A DNA stretch of 51,825 bases from a virus. Positions 38,925 through 48,353 of this stretch are shown piece after piece. The translations under genes were made by a program, and so were the position numbers. Every line of letters begins with the position of its first letter. Within the stretch, counting starts at the first letter, position 1. The notes beneath the pieces are model-generated. The model was not told the origin of the DNA, made no database searches, and saw nothing but the letters and a program-made list of their open reading frames with translations. The stretch lies in IMG/VR virus record IMGVR_UViG_3300025425_000029, positions 1 to 51,825 of that record; one strand, written 5' to 3'.

Positions 38925-39625
38925 TATGTCTGCATTACCTCGTCTACTCTAATAGTAGAATTTCTAGAATGATTTACTGTCTTAATATAACCACTTACCA
39001 TTTGACCTGCTGCTCTAACATTACCGTAATGTAAAGCGACAGGTGTGTCACTAGAAGTAGTATTCTTTAATGACCCAAACATATCATTGTTTCTACTAGC
39101 TTTATCTGTAGTATCTGGTCTCTTATTAAATAAAGAAGATAATAGGGCAAGACCTATATTAACTACTAAGTTCTTAAGGAATGCCCCACTTAGTAAACCT
39201 GTACCAGCAGCCTGAGTGACAGCGCCAGTAGCGACAGTACCAGCACCGACAGCAGCACCGGTACTACCCATAGCTAATAAAATAGCAGGTCCAAAAGCTA
39301 TTGCTGCAAACAGTCCTACAACTGCAAGTAGTCCACCGCGCTTACCTCCACCACCTATGATAGCTGGAACTATATGTATAGTATCGCCGTCCCGAACCCT
39401 TTTAATTAACATCTGCTCATACGTCAACTCATTAAGATTAGAATCTAGTAATACGTAACCTTCTTCTATATCGTTTTGCTTTTGTTGCCTAACATAATTA
39501 ATAAAAGCTGGTTGCATTGCAGTAAGATAATTAATAACATCAAAAAATGAATCTAGCTCTACGGCTATATCAGTAGTTCTAAAGAATTTAGATAACGAGG
39601 AGTGAGGTTTAATATTAACTAACAA
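38924..39625 (-). CDS. Tail assembly protein I-like
   Basis: A 233-residue protein of the lambda I type: a ubiquitin-like N-terminal half (NIKPHSSLSKFF, LLDSNLNELTYEQMLIKRV, GDTIHIVPAIIGGGGKRGG), then a hydrophobic segment (LLAVVGLFAAIAFGPAILLA and a GA-rich stretch) that is typical, and a polar C-terminal part. It assembles the tail tip with J, K and L. It overlaps the JAMM gene by 11 bases and the J start by one base. Confidence 0.8.
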   Translation of the reverse strand: MLVNIKPHSSLSKFFRTTDIAVELDSFFDVINYLTAMQPAFINYVRQQKQNDIEEGYVLLDSNLNELTYEQMLIKRVRDGDTIHIVPAIIGGGGKRGGLLAVVGLFAAIAFGPAILLAMGSTGAAVGAGTVATGAVTQAAGTGLLSGAFLKNLVVNIGLALLSSLFNKRPDTTDKASRNNDMFGSLKNTTSSDTPVALHYGNVRAAGQMVSGYIKTVNHSRNSTIRVDEVMQT

Positions 39626-39986
39626 TATGTTTTTCCTTTAACGGCTCATATTTCAGAGCATCAACGTTCTTATCATACCAATAAATGTAAAACTTATTGT
39701 CAAAGCCTACTAAAAACTTATAACTATTAAATGCGGCACTTATCTTATCTTCTTTACTAGGAATAGGATTATCGTCGCCAGGGTGTGAGTGAAAAATGCC
39801 CCAAATATTACCGTCGTTCCTTACTAAGTCAGCAGGATCAAGATAAAAAGTAAGCTTAGGGATATCACTAATATTCTTACAAGGAATATACTTAAAATCT
39901 TTGGTTATAATACCTACACACTCTCTAGGGTAGTCTCTAGTAGCATGACTATTCATATCTTGTTTTAGTTGTTCGAAGGATTCCAT
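39615..39986 (-). CDS. JAMM/Mov34 peptidase (lambda K N-terminal part)
   Basis: A 123-residue metallopeptidase of the JAMM/MPN+ fold with RECVGIITKD (Glu22), then FHSHPG and PIPSKED holding the HxH-x8-S-x2-D zinc site (His66, His68, Ser77, Asp80). In lambda, K carries a Mov34 domain fused to an NlpC/P60 domain; here they are separate genes. The protein likely processes tail proteins or peptidoglycan peptides during entry. It overlaps neighbours by 11-22 bases. Confidence 0.85.
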   Translation of the reverse strand: MESFEQLKQDMNSHATRDYPRECVGIITKDFKYIPCKNISDIPKLTFYLDPADLVRNDGNIWGIFHSHPGDDNPIPSKEDKISAAFNSYKFLVGFDNKFYIYWYDKNVDALKYEPLKEKHIVS

Positions 39987-40405
39987 CTGTATATTCCTGT
40001 AGTATATTGTTTATAGTAGTTACCATAAATAGTTATATAGCTAGGTCTTGCGATGGTAACCTGTATTATCTTATTATCACCCACATACATTGCGCAATGA
40101 TTAGTTATGTTAGTAGATCCTATACTCATAGTTAGTATATCAAAAGGCTTTGGTTGGCGTACTTTGAGCCAGCCAAAGCCTTTTTCTGATATGTTTACAC
40201 TTTTTTCAAATAGTTGCTCAGTAGTTTTTTGATACCAATCATCGTCTACTATATTACAAAAATGAGAAGTACTGTATACAACATTTATAGAACATTCTTG
40301 TCTTAATATATACTTGCATAAGTTAAAACAGTCTATGCCTTCTACAGTATCTTCTCCTAAGTGTTTATAAGGAAAGCCAACGTAGTTATTATACCATTTT
40401 GTCAT
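39965..40405 (-). CDS. NlpC/P60 peptidase 2 (lambda K C-terminal-type)
   Basis: A 146-residue NlpC/P60 cysteine peptidase. Seen: GIDCFNLCKY with Cys26 as nucleophile, and ITNHCAMYVGD with His103, then a final IYRWNPSNN. It would cut peptidoglycan peptide links during DNA entry or help tail-tip assembly. It overlaps the first NlpC-like gene by 17 bases and the JAMM gene by 22 bases. A terminator-like hairpin for the opposite strand lies in its coding sequence around SEKGFGWLKVRQPK. Confidence 0.75.
   Translation of the reverse strand: MTKWYNNYVGFPYKHLGEDTVEGIDCFNLCKYILRQECSINVVYSTSHFCNIVDDDWYQKTTEQLFEKSVNISEKGFGWLKVRQPKPFDILTMSIGSTNITNHCAMYVGDNKIIQVTIARPSYITIYGNYYKQYTTGIYRWNPSNN
40143..40185 (+). 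terminator. Terminator-like hairpin, plus-strand oriented, inside the NlpC gene
   Basis: AAAGGCTTTGGTTGGC (40143-40158) pairs with GCCAGCCAAAGCCTTT (40168-40183), one G-T wobble, nine-base loop, followed by TTTTT to 40185 on the plus strand. It lies within a minus-strand gene, so it may stop antisense transcripts; on the minus strand the stem has one A-C mismatch and a four-T run. Confidence 0.5.
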
Positions 40406-40784
40406 GTCTGTACGTAGCGTATAAGCGGTCTAACCAGTAATCTGATAGTAATTCTATACACGAAGTTTTTCCTTCTTCTACGTGAAACATTTTGTTTCTT
40501 TCTAAATACATAGCAAAATGAGTTAAATGATTACTAGTTTTAGACTTGAACACCATTAAATCATAATTTTTTGCATCTGTCAATGAGACTTTTATAGCAC
40601 GTGTTGCTGCCCAGTCTTCAACAATATTGGTTGTAAAATTACGCATCCATAATCTAGAACTAGGGTAGCTAGGTATTTCTAACGAATAACCAAAAGAGTC
40701 TATATAAAAGTTATCTAAAGCCTTAATACAATCATAGTGACCGTAGGCATGTTTATGAAATAAGTAAGGAGTTAGATCTATCAT
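40389..40784 (-). CDS. NlpC/P60 peptidase 1
   Basis: A 131-residue NlpC/P60-like protein with GHYDCIKALDNFY (Cys19), NYDLMVFKSK and HLTHFAMYLERNK (His89) followed by FHVEEG (His101). It is related in pattern to the next gene but only distantly in sequence, suggesting an old duplication or two separate peptidases replacing the C-terminal domain of lambda K. Overlaps NlpC 2 by 17 bases and stands 14 bases after the L-like gene. Confidence 0.65.
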   Translation of the reverse strand: MIDLTPYLFHKHAYGHYDCIKALDNFYIDSFGYSLEIPSYPSSRLWMRNFTTNIVEDWAATRAIKVSLTDAKNYDLMVFKSKTSNHLTHFAMYLERNKMFHVEEGKTSCIELLSDYWLDRLYATYRHDKMV

Positions 40785-40798
40785 TTGTTACCTTATTA

Positions 40799-42442
40799 TT
40801 ATGCTCGTGGTACAGTTCTACCAGTAGCAGGAAAAGCACCGAAATGTACTTGGTTATTTCGTAGCTCACAAGCTTTAAAAGAGTGAGAACAGACATCACC
40901 TCCTGCAGAGCTTGCTACTGCATTATTAGCAGCGATAGGGTTTACGTTAGAAGTTAGAGATGTTCCTGGAATAGCTAAACCGCCTGGGCCAGGGTATTGA
41001 CACTCAGGCCCTTTATATTCCCATTGACAAGTGTTTTTATAATATTTTCGCTTAGGAGTTTTGTTTTTAAAATGCTGTAACCAAGAGACTAGGCTAAAAC
41101 TAGCTACATACTCATTTAGACCCTCAAGTTGATCAATTTTATAAGTATCTTCTAAGTAACTGTCTGAGTCAGCATCTGTGTTAATAATATATAAAGGCTC
41201 TCCAACGGATAGCGTAGTATCCCCAATACCTCTTATTAATAAGGATAGACCGTCTTGAGTCGTTATTTGTAGAGGTTCTTCATCAGATAGTATTAAGTTG
41301 TCATAGTAGATACGATCATTACCTTCTACAGCAACGATAAGTACTGTGTCACCGCCTTTAGTATATAGCTGGTCTCCAACCCTATAGGGAGCTGCGTTTT
41401 TTACACGTACCATACTGTTATTAGGGTCTAACTCTGCAATAATGCTATACTCAGGCCAGTAGTCTAAGAAGTTTGCGAAGGTAGTTTTAATTTGTATAAT
41501 ACCACCAAGCAAGTCGCGAGTATCAGATTTATCTCGCTGCCAAATTCCTTTTACCGCCTCAGTACTACTTTTAGTAAAAGTAGCGTTTGCAGTACCATAA
41601 GAAGCTACTATAGCAGAGCTATAAGCTAAACCGTTTGCACGAGCTCTAGTTAATGAATCAAATGATTCATCGCCTACAGAACCTACATCAGCGGGGGTTG
41701 CGTTAACAGTCCTAGGATCAATACCGTGAACTGGCTCTGTATTAACTATAGCTACTACAGAGTTAGAAGAATTATTACCTACTAGATAAGGGTCTTCTAC
41801 AAGTACTGAGATAATATTATCAACATTATATATAGATATAGACAATTCACTTATCTTACCATCGGATCCTTGCTCCATAGAACTTAGGTTAACAGGGAAA
41901 GGAATATAAGTTTTAGCGTCGTATACAACATTATATGATAAATCCTGAGCTGCATCACCTACTATCTCCGCAAAGTTAATAGGGAAAGTATTAGGCCATG
42001 CTCTACCAGCACCTTTACCTTGTGGGTTTCCCGCCTCGTTAGGAGGAAACCATTCTCCAGGGTAATAAATAGAGTATAAACGCACTATAGGGTTCTGAGT
42101 AAAAGCATTCTTCTCAGCAATAAAAGTGCTAGCAGTTACTGAGCTTATAGTAGCAGAAGCTGTAGTAGCCTGAGACGCTTGTGCGTTTGATACAAAAGGT
42201 AAAGAGGAATTTAGCGTTCCGTAGGCTGTACCATTCATCACCGATGCATTAGACAGTACAGTCTCTGAAACTGAGAATTCTTGTAAAGTATTTGCTTGCC
42301 TAATCTTAATTACGTTATTTGCAGAATCGATACTAGTTATGATACCAGTAGTAAGGCTACTAGCTCCTATTACTGTATTAGATACTTTAAAAGCACTAGC
42401 ATCATTTACTATAAGTTTTACATCATAAGTTCTTGCAGTCAT
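40799..42442 (-). CDS. Minor tail protein L-like with C-terminal Fe-S-type cysteines
   Basis: A 547-residue protein with an extra beta-rich N-terminal region (about 100 residues: TGIITSIDSANNVIKIRQAN) before the L-like core (TYIPFPVNLSSMEQGSDG and SIYNVDN). The C-terminal domain holds four cysteines, Cys472, Cys481, Cys518 and Cys525 (NTCQWEYKGPEC, DVCSHSFKAC), the pattern that binds a [4Fe-4S] cluster in lambda L, followed by HFGAFPATGR. It joins the M protein and the tail-tip peptidases. One base overlap with the M-like gene. Confidence 0.8.
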   Translation of the reverse strand: MTARTYDVKLIVNDASAFKVSNTVIGASSLTTGIITSIDSANNVIKIRQANTLQEFSVSETVLSNASVMNGTAYGTLNSSLPFVSNAQASQATTASATISSVTASTFIAEKNAFTQNPIVRLYSIYYPGEWFPPNEAGNPQGKGAGRAWPNTFPINFAEIVGDAAQDLSYNVVYDAKTYIPFPVNLSSMEQGSDGKISELSISIYNVDNIISVLVEDPYLVGNNSSNSVVAIVNTEPVHGIDPRTVNATPADVGSVGDESFDSLTRARANGLAYSSAIVASYGTANATFTKSSTEAVKGIWQRDKSDTRDLLGGIIQIKTTFANFLDYWPEYSIIAELDPNNSMVRVKNAAPYRVGDQLYTKGGDTVLIVAVEGNDRIYYDNLILSDEEPLQITTQDGLSLLIRGIGDTTLSVGEPLYIINTDADSDSYLEDTYKIDQLEGLNEYVASFSLVSWLQHFKNKTPKRKYYKNTCQWEYKGPECQYPGPGGLAIPGTSLTSNVNPIAANNAVASSAGGDVCSHSFKACELRNNQVHFGAFPATGRTVPRA

Positions 42443-42858
42443 TACGTAAAGGTCTCTTTTAATTTAAAGCTAACAGAATAGTAACTGTTTAGTAGATTTG
42501 CGCCTGTTGATAGTACTTGGTTTATGCTTAATGCTCCATCAAATCTAACGGTAATATTACCCTGCTCGTTAATATGGGCTAAGTCTAGCGTAAAAGATTC
42601 ATACTCCCCAGAACGCGCAAAATAAAAGTTTTCAATAGCAGATTTTTCTAATCCACTAATCTTAGTGTACGATAGATTATAGTCTCTAATAGGACGTCTA
42701 GTTCTTAATCTACGCTTTTCATAACCAGCTTCACTAACAAAAATCACTGTTGAGTGCTGTCTATTTTCAGTATAACCTCTATCAGGCTTTCGGTCAATCA
42801 TAGAAGAAAAACCAGCAGTGTCAAATTGCCCTGTCGCATCATCTGGATATGTAACCAT
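42442..42858 (-). CDS. Minor tail protein M-like
   Basis: A 138-residue protein between tape measure and L. It has TVIFVSEAGYEKRRLRTRR followed by DYNLSYTKISGLEKSAIENF and FYFARSGEYESFTLDL, the usual pattern of tail-tip M/DUF2460-type proteins that cap the tube. It is strand-rich, without a signal peptide. It stops one base before L and follows the tape measure by two bases. A role in tail-tip initiation is inferred from order and pattern. Confidence 0.72.
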   Translation of the reverse strand: MVTYPDDATGQFDTAGFSSMIDRKPDRGYTENRQHSTVIFVSEAGYEKRRLRTRRPIRDYNLSYTKISGLEKSAIENFYFARSGEYESFTLDLAHINEQGNITVRFDGALSINQVLSTGANLLNSYYSVSFKLKETFT

Positions 42859-42860
42859 TC

Positions 42861-45800
42861 TTATTTACCTCTTAATGTTCTACGTAGTGTTCCATTATTT
42901 CTAATGTCACGAGCTACTACGTCAATAATATATTTTTCACCGTCGAAACGTGGCTCAGCACTTTCAACTTCTTTAGGAGATCCTTGATTAACGAAGTTAA
43001 TTGTAGGAGCTCCACCACCAACTCGTCCAGTAGCATTCATATTTTGTAGAGCAGGAGCACCTATAGCACGAGCCATCTGTTTTCTAATTACAAATTCTCC
43101 AGGTTCTAGCATAGTAGGAACTCGGTCACGCATAACAGCTGGGGTCATACCCCCTTGTGCCATATGAATCATACCACCTTGCGCTGCACCACTGCCAAAC
43201 ATACCAAAGATGCCTTTAAATATACTGCTAAAGAAACCTCCGCCACCTTCGCCACCGCTAAACATACTTCCAAGGTTTTTAAAGATACTTGAGAATAGCC
43301 CGTCGCTTCCAAAGATTTTATCAAATATACCAGTAACTTGGGTTGTAACTTTATTAACTACAGAATCTTCACCTGTCTCAGGAGCACCCCCTAAACTATC
43401 TGAGAAAAGCCCTTCAGGGCCTCCTATAATACTAACTAGTAATGCTCCACTAGAATTATAGGTCATACCATCAACACCTTTTTTAGCGTTAGTAACACCA
43501 AACATGCTAAATACAGAATCTGTTAGAAATCCTGAAAGAGGATCGGCTACAGTTTGTTTAAAGAAGTCTTGTTGCATAGACTTAAACATACCCCCCATTA
43601 TCTCTCCGAAATCACCTTCTCCATAAAAGATTAGATCATTTAAACTCATAAGTGCAGATTCTACATGACCTTTCATAGCGTCAAATAACTCTTTAATACG
43701 TTCTTTCAGCTTATCTGTTTCAGCTTTACCACCAGCGTCACTAGCTCTAGTTTGAGCATTTTGTGCTTCTATCTGCCTATCGAGAGCTAAATTACTTAAT
43801 CTATTTTCTAGATTTATTTTTGATGCATCTATCTCTAGCTGATTTAATGTTAGCTGTTCACTAACTCTCGCTGTCTCAGCCTTTATCTGCGCCTCTGAGC
43901 GTTCGTCTATTTTATTCATAGCCTCAAGCCCTGCCAAACCTACACTAGAAGCTAGGTCAGAAAAAGCAGTCTCTATAGGGTCTATTGCTACACGTTCTGT
44001 TGTACCAGCAACTACAGGACTAGCATAAGGGTTTCGTTCAAACCCAGCTATAATAGCTTGGTTTAAAGTGCTTGCTGCACTACTAAATGTTTGCGCAAAC
44101 GAGGTATTCATAGATACGCTAGCATCTAGCATACCATTTACTAGAGACTGATTTATTTGACCTTGAGAGGTTATATACTCTGAGTATAGATTACTTAAGT
44201 TAGTTATATTTTCAATATCAGAAGCAATCTTAATTTTAAGTTGTAGTGCATCGGCTTCAATTTTAGCGTTATTAATACGCATATCTTCAACAAGAAGTTG
44301 ATTTCTTGCCTCAATAGCCCTAACCTCGTTTTCAAACTCTAGATAAGCTATAGTTACGCGTTTATCTAATAGCTGTTGTTGGAGCGCCGTTTCTTGTTTA
44401 GCCGCTTCAATCGCAGTTATATTCTCTGCACCCTCTGTAGCTTGTACTAAATCTATTTGAAGCTTAATATTATCTAATTCAAATTCTTGAACAGCTAGTT
44501 GTATATCTCTAGTTATTTGAGAGCTATCTAATTCAAATTTAATAGTAGCAATAGCACTTTTTGTTTCAATAGCTGCTATTTCTAGGTCTATATCTTTTAT
44601 TGTAGTAGCATATTCTCTTAACAATTTATCAGCTTCTTTTATAGCTTCAGATGCTAATTGACCCATAAACTTATCTATAGATTCCCCTGCTTGATCAGCA
44701 GCAGTTTTAAGTTGTTGCATTGATTCAGTAACAGCTAAAGATTGTATATCTGCAAACTGTTCAGCACTCATACCAGCTTCTAATAGCTGCTGCTTATAAT
44801 CACCTATTTCTGCTGACGTAGCACCTAGTACACTAGCTACTAAGTCGTTACTTAGACTACCATCACCAAACCTATTTAACATTCCTGCCATTTCATCAAA
44901 CTGATGAGTAGCCTGTTCCCCTGCGCTAACTATATTATTAAGATAGTCGATTTGCGCTAGTAATTCATTATCTACTCCTACAGTAGAAATCTGTAGTTCT
45001 AAATCGAAGTCTGTTACTCCTTTAGGAGTTATACTAGTTACAAAATCAGCTATATCTTTTCTGTTTGAATAAGCTTCAAGCTGGTCAGTTAGTACATCTA
45101 CTAATCTTACCTGCGCTGTTAAGCTACTAGTAGCTTCGCCCAAGGCGTTGCGTAGACTTTGAATCCTATTTTCTATAGAGTTTACTACTCCATCTGGTAA
45201 CTCTGTAGTATTCATATTAGTAAGTATACCAAGCTCGGTAACTAGTTCAGCGTAGGAGCCCTTCATAGTATCTATACTAGAAGAAGCGTTACCTATATTT
45301 TGAGACAATTGCTCAACTGTTATAGCATTATTACTTATACCCTCATCTGATGCTCGTAATACTTCAGCAGTTCTTAGTAAGCCACCATTAAGAGAGTTAG
45401 AATCTCTACTAAGTACGTTTATAATATCTACATAATCTTTAGTACTTGTATAAGCCTTAATAGCTTCTTCTCCTACATCTAAAAACGCAGCATTCAAATG
45501 AGGAGACAAATCTAGATTTGCTAAAATATCTCTAAAAGATTTAGCACTAGTTTCCAACTCTACCATTATACTTTTTACAGCATTTGAGCCTTCTAAGTCT
45601 ACGGTAAGTTTATTTAAGCTACGTAAATTAGGATCTATGCTAGCAGCGTCAAGTACCTCAGTGAGGTTTATAGGATTAACGTTCATAACTGAAAAATCAA
45701 TACCAGCTATAGTTGTTGCTATTTTTCTAGCTTCGTCAAGCTGGTTTATAAACGTAAAGTTTTTAGTTATATTATCTGCTGTTTGTCCTGTAGCTTGCAT

Positions 45801-47978
45801 AACATCGTATATAGAATCAGAATACTCTAACCACTTAGATGATTCAATAGCTAAACCAGTAATAGTATCTAACATTAAACGTACTTGAGGATCTATTTTA
45901 GCTAACTCCTCGTACTGTTCTCTATAGGATGTGATCAGTTTTGCAGCTGTATCTTTGGCAAAACCGTCTAGCTCATCTAATGCACCCCCTAATTGATCAT
46001 TTAAAGCAGACATGTCTGATTCACTTAAATCTATTGATATAGCAGATCTTATATTATAAGTAGCTCCTAAGCCAGCCCCAACAAGAGCTCCTGCTATAGC
46101 ACCTGGAAGAGCTAACGTAAGAGCTCCTGCCGCAGCGCCTGCTAGTGCACCAGCATAAATTTTACCCATATCACTACCAGCCGTTTGCAGCATAGTATTA
46201 CCACGGTTATTCGTAATAGATACAACAGCTTCATTAACTTCATTAGCTAATTGTTCTTTGGTTTTTTCTATCTCTATATCTATAAGCATAAACTTAGATT
46301 CAAACTTAAAACTATCAAGCTCTCTAAGCTCTTTATTAGTGCTTTCTATTTCAGAAATAGCTCTTGATGAAACTCCTTGTAGGACAGATATGTCTCTTCC
46401 CTTATCTGCATCGTTAAATAAGTTTTTAAGGGCTTTTCCCCCTTTTTTAAGTGTAGCTTCGTATTCCTCAGATTTACCAATTAGGTTAAAGAAAGTACTA
46501 CCTAGAATACCACCAATAGCAACAGCACTAAGAGCTACAGCCCCAAAAGAAACTATCCCTAAAGCCATACTACCAATCCCAGCTAAAGCTTTACCTATGT
46601 TTAATACTCCAGCGGCTGCAAACTTAGCTAGACCAACTGTAGCGCCTTTTGAAGCGGTATTAACAGCGTTAAGCTGAGTTTTAGTCTGTGCTAGTAAACC
46701 GTTTTGAGTCTCAATAGACTTATTTATACTATTTCTTTGTTCTAAGTTGGCATCCATAGCTTTAGAAGATAATTTACTAGATTTTGTTTGTGCTTCTAGA
46801 GCAGCAACATTAGCTTTCATTTTAGTAATATTAGTATCAAGATTGGTAGCTCTTATTCCTAAAAGTCTTCCACTCTCTTTTAGTTCTATATTAGAAAGGT
46901 TTCTTTGACGAGATACGTCAACTAAGCCTTTTAGCTCAGGCCCAATACCTGATAGTCCAGAAGCGCTTTTATTAATTCCTGATACCGCTTTATTAGCTTC
47001 AGCAACTCGTGCTACAGCACCTTTGTTAAGACCTAAAATAGCGTTATTTACGCTGGCAGCTTTTTTCTCAGCAGCAGCTTGGAAGTTATCTAATTGACCT
47101 TTTAGTACAGATATACCTTTTCCTAAAACTAAAGAACCGAGTAGTGCTACAGTACCTAGAGTAGCAGAAAGGTTATTAGTTAGAAAACTAGCTAAAGGAG
47201 CTAAACCATCAGCAATAAGCATACCCATATTAGTAGTTAAATTTAGAATTGTCTTACTAAATGCTTCAATTTTCTGTGAACTAGTAGGTATCGTAGTATT
47301 GATAGATGAGAACTTCTTCTCACCTTCTGTAATAACAGCGTTAACAAAACCTTGACGTCTTTCATATTCTGTTAGTTCTCCAACAGTTTTTCCAATAGCA
47401 GCAGCATAAGCGCGCGTAGCTGGATCAATCTTAGTATATATACCTAATTCGTCTAGTAGTTCTGCTTCCATTTTAGCAGAACCACGAACAACACGTGTCA
47501 TCGCGTCACTTAAATCTCTACCAAGTGCACGAGAAGCTTTAATAGCTACCCCAGCTAAACCTTCGATTTGTTCAGCGCCGAAACCAGCACTTAGAGAAAG
47601 GTTAATTTGCTCCGCAGATTCAACAAAAGTTAGCTGTCCTTTAGTAATTTTATTAACACTAGCAAGCAAAGCATCTCCAGCAACTGCGGAGTTTGCCGCA
47701 ATAGCTGTTAATCCTTCAAGAGTTTGAGAAGCTCTAGCACTTCGTGCTAAAGCGTCATACGCAGCAGATACCGCAAAGATGGTAGCAGCAGCACCCGCAT
47801 AAGCACCAACTAAACCACCTAAACCATCAGACTGCGCAGCAAACTGCCTACCACTAGCTGCACTAGCCTGGCCTAAACGAGTCTGAGCACGCCCCACACG
47901 TTGTGTTGCCTGCTCAGTACGTTTTGCACCTTCTGTAGTAAACTTAGTCTTAATTAGGTTAGTAATTACTCCGGCCAT
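42861..47978 (-). CDS. Tape measure protein
   Basis: A 1705-residue protein that sets tail length. The N-terminal part is helical and Ala/Gly-rich (GGLVGAYAGAAATIFAVSAA), then AIKASRALGRDLSDAMTRVV and the typical coil-rich core, hydrophobic segments around residues 470-500 and 620-660, and a long coiled coil. The C-terminal end has the usual GGMIHMAQGG, VPTMLEPGEFVIRKQMAR and a final TLRRTLRGK. If the usual relation of about 1.5 angstrom per residue holds, the tail would be about 250 nm. It follows the chaperone genes directly. Confidence 0.95.
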   Translation of the reverse strand: MAGVITNLIKTKFTTEGAKRTEQATQRVGRAQTRLGQASAASGRQFAAQSDGLGGLVGAYAGAAATIFAVSAAYDALARSARASQTLEGLTAIAANSAVAGDALLASVNKITKGQLTFVESAEQINLSLSAGFGAEQIEGLAGVAIKASRALGRDLSDAMTRVVRGSAKMEAELLDELGIYTKIDPATRAYAAAIGKTVGELTEYERRQGFVNAVITEGEKKFSSINTTIPTSSQKIEAFSKTILNLTTNMGMLIADGLAPLASFLTNNLSATLGTVALLGSLVLGKGISVLKGQLDNFQAAAEKKAASVNNAILGLNKGAVARVAEANKAVSGINKSASGLSGIGPELKGLVDVSRQRNLSNIELKESGRLLGIRATNLDTNITKMKANVAALEAQTKSSKLSSKAMDANLEQRNSINKSIETQNGLLAQTKTQLNAVNTASKGATVGLAKFAAAGVLNIGKALAGIGSMALGIVSFGAVALSAVAIGGILGSTFFNLIGKSEEYEATLKKGGKALKNLFNDADKGRDISVLQGVSSRAISEIESTNKELRELDSFKFESKFMLIDIEIEKTKEQLANEVNEAVVSITNNRGNTMLQTAGSDMGKIYAGALAGAAAGALTLALPGAIAGALVGAGLGATYNIRSAISIDLSESDMSALNDQLGGALDELDGFAKDTAAKLITSYREQYEELAKIDPQVRLMLDTITGLAIESSKWLEYSDSIYDVMQATGQTADNITKNFTFINQLDEARKIATTIAGIDFSVMNVNPINLTEVLDAASIDPNLRSLNKLTVDLEGSNAVKSIMVELETSAKSFRDILANLDLSPHLNAAFLDVGEEAIKAYTSTKDYVDIINVLSRDSNSLNGGLLRTAEVLRASDEGISNNAITVEQLSQNIGNASSSIDTMKGSYAELVTELGILTNMNTTELPDGVVNSIENRIQSLRNALGEATSSLTAQVRLVDVLTDQLEAYSNRKDIADFVTSITPKGVTDFDLELQISTVGVDNELLAQIDYLNNIVSAGEQATHQFDEMAGMLNRFGDGSLSNDLVASVLGATSAEIGDYKQQLLEAGMSAEQFADIQSLAVTESMQQLKTAADQAGESIDKFMGQLASEAIKEADKLLREYATTIKDIDLEIAAIETKSAIATIKFELDSSQITRDIQLAVQEFELDNIKLQIDLVQATEGAENITAIEAAKQETALQQQLLDKRVTIAYLEFENEVRAIEARNQLLVEDMRINNAKIEADALQLKIKIASDIENITNLSNLYSEYITSQGQINQSLVNGMLDASVSMNTSFAQTFSSAASTLNQAIIAGFERNPYASPVVAGTTERVAIDPIETAFSDLASSVGLAGLEAMNKIDERSEAQIKAETARVSEQLTLNQLEIDASKINLENRLSNLALDRQIEAQNAQTRASDAGGKAETDKLKERIKELFDAMKGHVESALMSLNDLIFYGEGDFGEIMGGMFKSMQQDFFKQTVADPLSGFLTDSVFSMFGVTNAKKGVDGMTYNSSGALLVSIIGGPEGLFSDSLGGAPETGEDSVVNKVTTQVTGIFDKIFGSDGLFSSIFKNLGSMFSGGEGGGGFFSSIFKGIFGMFGSGAAQGGMIHMAQGGMTPAVMRDRVPTMLEPGEFVIRKQMARAIGAPALQNMNATGRVGGGAPTINFVNQGSPKEVESAEPRFDGEKYIIDVVARDIRNNGTLRRTLRGK

Positions 47979-48347
47979 TTATCTCGCCTTCTTACTCTTA
48001 TTAAGAGATTCTTGTTCTTTTGATTTCTGCTTGTAATACTTAGATAATTCATTTTCAGCTACTTTTAGTAATTCAAAAACAGCTTTTTTATCATCCATTT
48101 CGTAAATATCCATTATAGCAGCTAATCCACTATAATCCTTGCCAAACCAAGTACCACTCATACCGTCCCACATATCAGGTAGATAGTTGAGAAGAATTAG
48201 TGCGTACTGAATGTCTAAACTGAGTTCAGAAGGGTCTGTAGGTATTTCTTTTTCGTCTACTTCCCAACCCATCTGTTCACACATTTGTAGATATTGATCT
48301 GAGTTAATACCTCCACCGTGCAGAGAACGCTGGAGGTATTCTGTTAG
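47979..48347 (-). CDS. Frameshifted C-terminal part of tail assembly chaperone GT
   Basis: This frame is read after a -1 shift at 48353-48347 and starts with CTA ACA GAA. It gives 122 extra residues including NSDQYLQMCEQMGWEVDEKE, LSLDIQYALILLNYLPDMWD and a basic end (QESLNKSKKAR). Joined to G, GT is about 265 residues. Its T part binds tail tube subunits in lambda. An internal ATG at 48284 could start a shorter product, but the slippery site makes the shift far more likely. Confidence 0.85.
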   Translation of the reverse strand, partial: LTEYLQRSLHGGGINSDQYLQMCEQMGWEVDEKEIPTDPSELSLDIQYALILLNYLPDMWDGMSGTWFGKDYSGLAAIMDIYEMDDKKAVFELLKVAENELSKYYKQKSKEQESLNKSKKAR

Positions 48348-48353
48348 TTTTTT
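48306..48353 (-). promoter_or_regulatory. Programmed -1 frameshift site with stem-loop
   Basis: On the minus strand GTA AAA AAC TAA contains the slippery heptamer A AAA AAC (48353-48347), directly before the G stop codon. After a 6-base spacer, AATACCTCCA (48340-48331) pairs perfectly with TGGAGGTATT (48315-48306) around a 15-base loop, a ten-base stem in the expected stimulatory place. Confidence 0.93.

Noticed and set aside
46258-46677. Open frame on the plus strand inside the tape measure gene
   Set aside because: Antisense shadow of the tape measure; low-complexity Ser/Leu/Ile content, no ribosome-binding site.
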